A stretch of DNA of 64,000 nucleotides from NCBI GenBank assembly GCA_030144725.1, contig JASKMD010000026.1, positions 1,313,981 to 1,377,980 of the forward strand, given 5' to 3'. The notes under the pieces were generated by a model, which did no database searches, had not been told where the DNA came from, and saw nothing but the letters and a program-made list of their open reading frames with translations. The position numbers were made by a program, and so were the translations under genes. This document shows, one piece after another, positions 62,962-64,000 of this stretch (positions are counted from its first letter, which is position 1; the number at the start of each line of letters is the position of its first letter). This stretch comes from Haematococcus lacustris. Its lineage: Eukaryota; Chlorophyta; Chlorophyceae; Chlamydomonadales; Haematococcaceae.

Positions 62962-63855
62962 ATGACAACCAAGCTTTACGTTGGTGAGCCGCTCAAGTGT
63001 CAGCAGCGCACGCGGGACCGCAACACCCAGTCGCTCACCTAGCAGCCTCAGTGTGCTGAACATTTGCGTCCAACTGTGCCCGTGCTGCCAGGTAACCTGC
63101 CGTGGAACGTGACCAAGGAGCAGCTCAGTGAGCTGTTCAGCCAATATGGGCAGGTGGACGACAGCTTCATTCCCACTGGTGAGTAGCGTGGTCCCCCAGC
63201 GCCCTTTGGTGCCCCTCCCGCTGATCTGGAGTATGCGCTGCCATTTGAGTCAGCTGGGTCCCGCCGCCTTTCGCTTGAATAGTATTGGGTCCGCTGTCCA
63301 GCCTGCTTGTGAGCGTGCGGCACTCTGACAGCATGGGCGTCATCAACGAGTTAGGTGCTGTGTCAACCCTGCTTTGCACTGTTGCACTGTTGCTGCTACA
63401 GATCGTGAGACCGGGCGGCCTCGTGGGTTCGGGTTCGTGACGCTGGAGAGCAACGCTGCCAAGAACGCTGCCGCAAGCTTGAACAACACAGATTTCCAGG
63501 GCCGCACCATTCGTGTCAACGAAGCCGCCCCTCCTGGGGAGAGCCGTAGCCGCGGTGGCTACAACGGAGGCGGTGGCGGTGGCTATGGAGCACCTCGTGG
63601 TGGCCGTGACAACTACGGAGGTGAGCTAGTCGCATCCCAGCCGGTGTCATGGCACGTGTAGTCGGTGTCATGGCATGTATTGGGGGCATCAGTGTGGCTT
63701 GCATTGTAAGGGGTGCTGCTGCTCCTGTAGACAGCATGTTATCACCAGTCTGTCCCGTAGTTGTAATGCTCACCAGGAGTCTGCGGTTGTGTGCAGGCGG
63801 TGGTGGTGGCTATGGCGGTGGCGGTGGTGGCTATGGCGGCGGCGGTGGTGAGTAA
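62962..63855 (+). CDS. Glycine-rich RNA-binding protein with one RRM
   Basis: Exons 62962-62983, 63092-63178, 63402-63620 and from 63797. The protein begins MTTKLYVGNLPWNVTKEQLS. RNP2 is LYVGNL; RNP1 is RGFGFVTL within TGRPRGFGFVTLESNAAKN. The RRM runs about residues 4-80 and ends FQGRTIRVNEA. A Gly-rich tail follows (ESRSRGGYNGGGGGGYGAPR, then GGGGYGGGG). This is the plant/algal GRP architecture: a small nuclear/cytoplasmic RNA chaperone, often stress- or clock-regulated. The end is uncertain. Exon 4 either reads through to a TAA at 63853-63855 (GGGGE) or is spliced at GTGAGT (63848) to exons beyond the window, which I think likelier. Confidence 0.92.
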
Positions 63856-64000
63856 CATTGTGGATGCTGTCACTGCAAATGATGTGATCATGGCACACAG
63901 CTGCAGCCATGGTTGCAAAGGCCTGTAACAACCATGCTCTTTCCCACCTAAGGTTGTTGTGCTTGCTGCACTGATGTAGGCTACTGATCTGGCAATGTGT

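Overview
This is a nuclear window from a GC-rich eukaryote, most likely a chlorophyte green alga of the Chlamydomonadales; a Haematococcus-like species is my best guess but is not proven. The evidence is as follows. Genes have many short exons with GT-AG introns. The translation elongation factor is EFL rather than canonical EF-1alpha. The CCCH/ankyrin gene has the volvocalean-type polyadenylation signal TGTAA shortly after its stop. Introns are full of GC-rich minisatellites, and TnpB/Fanzor-like relics and a Copia element are present. A 500-base run of N (14070-14569) marks an assembly gap.

Layout. 59-7224 (-): a roughly 1800-residue Gln/Ala/Pro-rich putative nuclear regulator with a C-terminal winged-helix-like domain. 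7225-8968: mostly empty, with a relic of a non-LTR reverse transcriptase. 8969-10179 (-): the last two exons of an M18 aspartyl aminopeptidase, with a hAT-like transposase fragment inside their intron. 10412-14069: a long inverted repeat (two arms of about 1.2 kb, each with an ORF and a CCTGCCCCACCCC-type minisatellite) around a 225-bp tandem repeat, ending at the gap. 14570-17134: repeats, an orphan exon and TnpB/Fanzor-like fragments. 17135-19558 (+): a TSPO/MBR membrane protein. 20147-27184 (-): a complete 14-exon regulatory-type subunit of mitochondrial NAD-isocitrate dehydrogenase, converging on TSPO. 27622-38820: a nested transposon stack. 39476-41395: a deleted copy of the 59-62 kb element and more TnpB/Fanzor-like relics. 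41774 to about 50212 (-): a large R3H + CCCH + ankyrin gene. 51448-53987 (+): complete EFL, 9 exons. 55176-56294 (-): a decayed hAT-like gene. 56300-59320: mainly repeats. 59325-62590 (-): a non-LTR-type element whose ORF has RNase H, a zinc knuckle and an endonuclease-like domain but no recognisable reverse transcriptase. 62962 to at least 63847 (+): a glycine-rich RRM protein.

The most interesting locus is the transposon stack. An AGCT-rich element with imperfect terminal inverted repeats was split by a Copia retrotransposon with two identical 283-bp LTRs and a CATAT target duplication. The Copia polyprotein was then broken by a 378-bp tRNA-derived SINE (14-bp target duplication) and by a 4655-bp DNA element with 18-bp inverted termini, a TA target duplication, and arrays of the 14-bp palindrome TTGCTGCGCAGCAA near both ends. 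The Copia primer-binding site looks complementary to the 5' half of initiator tRNA-Met.

The host genes are unrelated housekeeping and regulatory genes (TCA cycle, translation, peptide turnover, RNA binding, membrane transport). I see no gene cluster. What they share is introns carrying long, very regular minisatellites (CCCCG, GGGTCA, a 15-mer, CAGG), which produce many spurious long ORFs on both strands.
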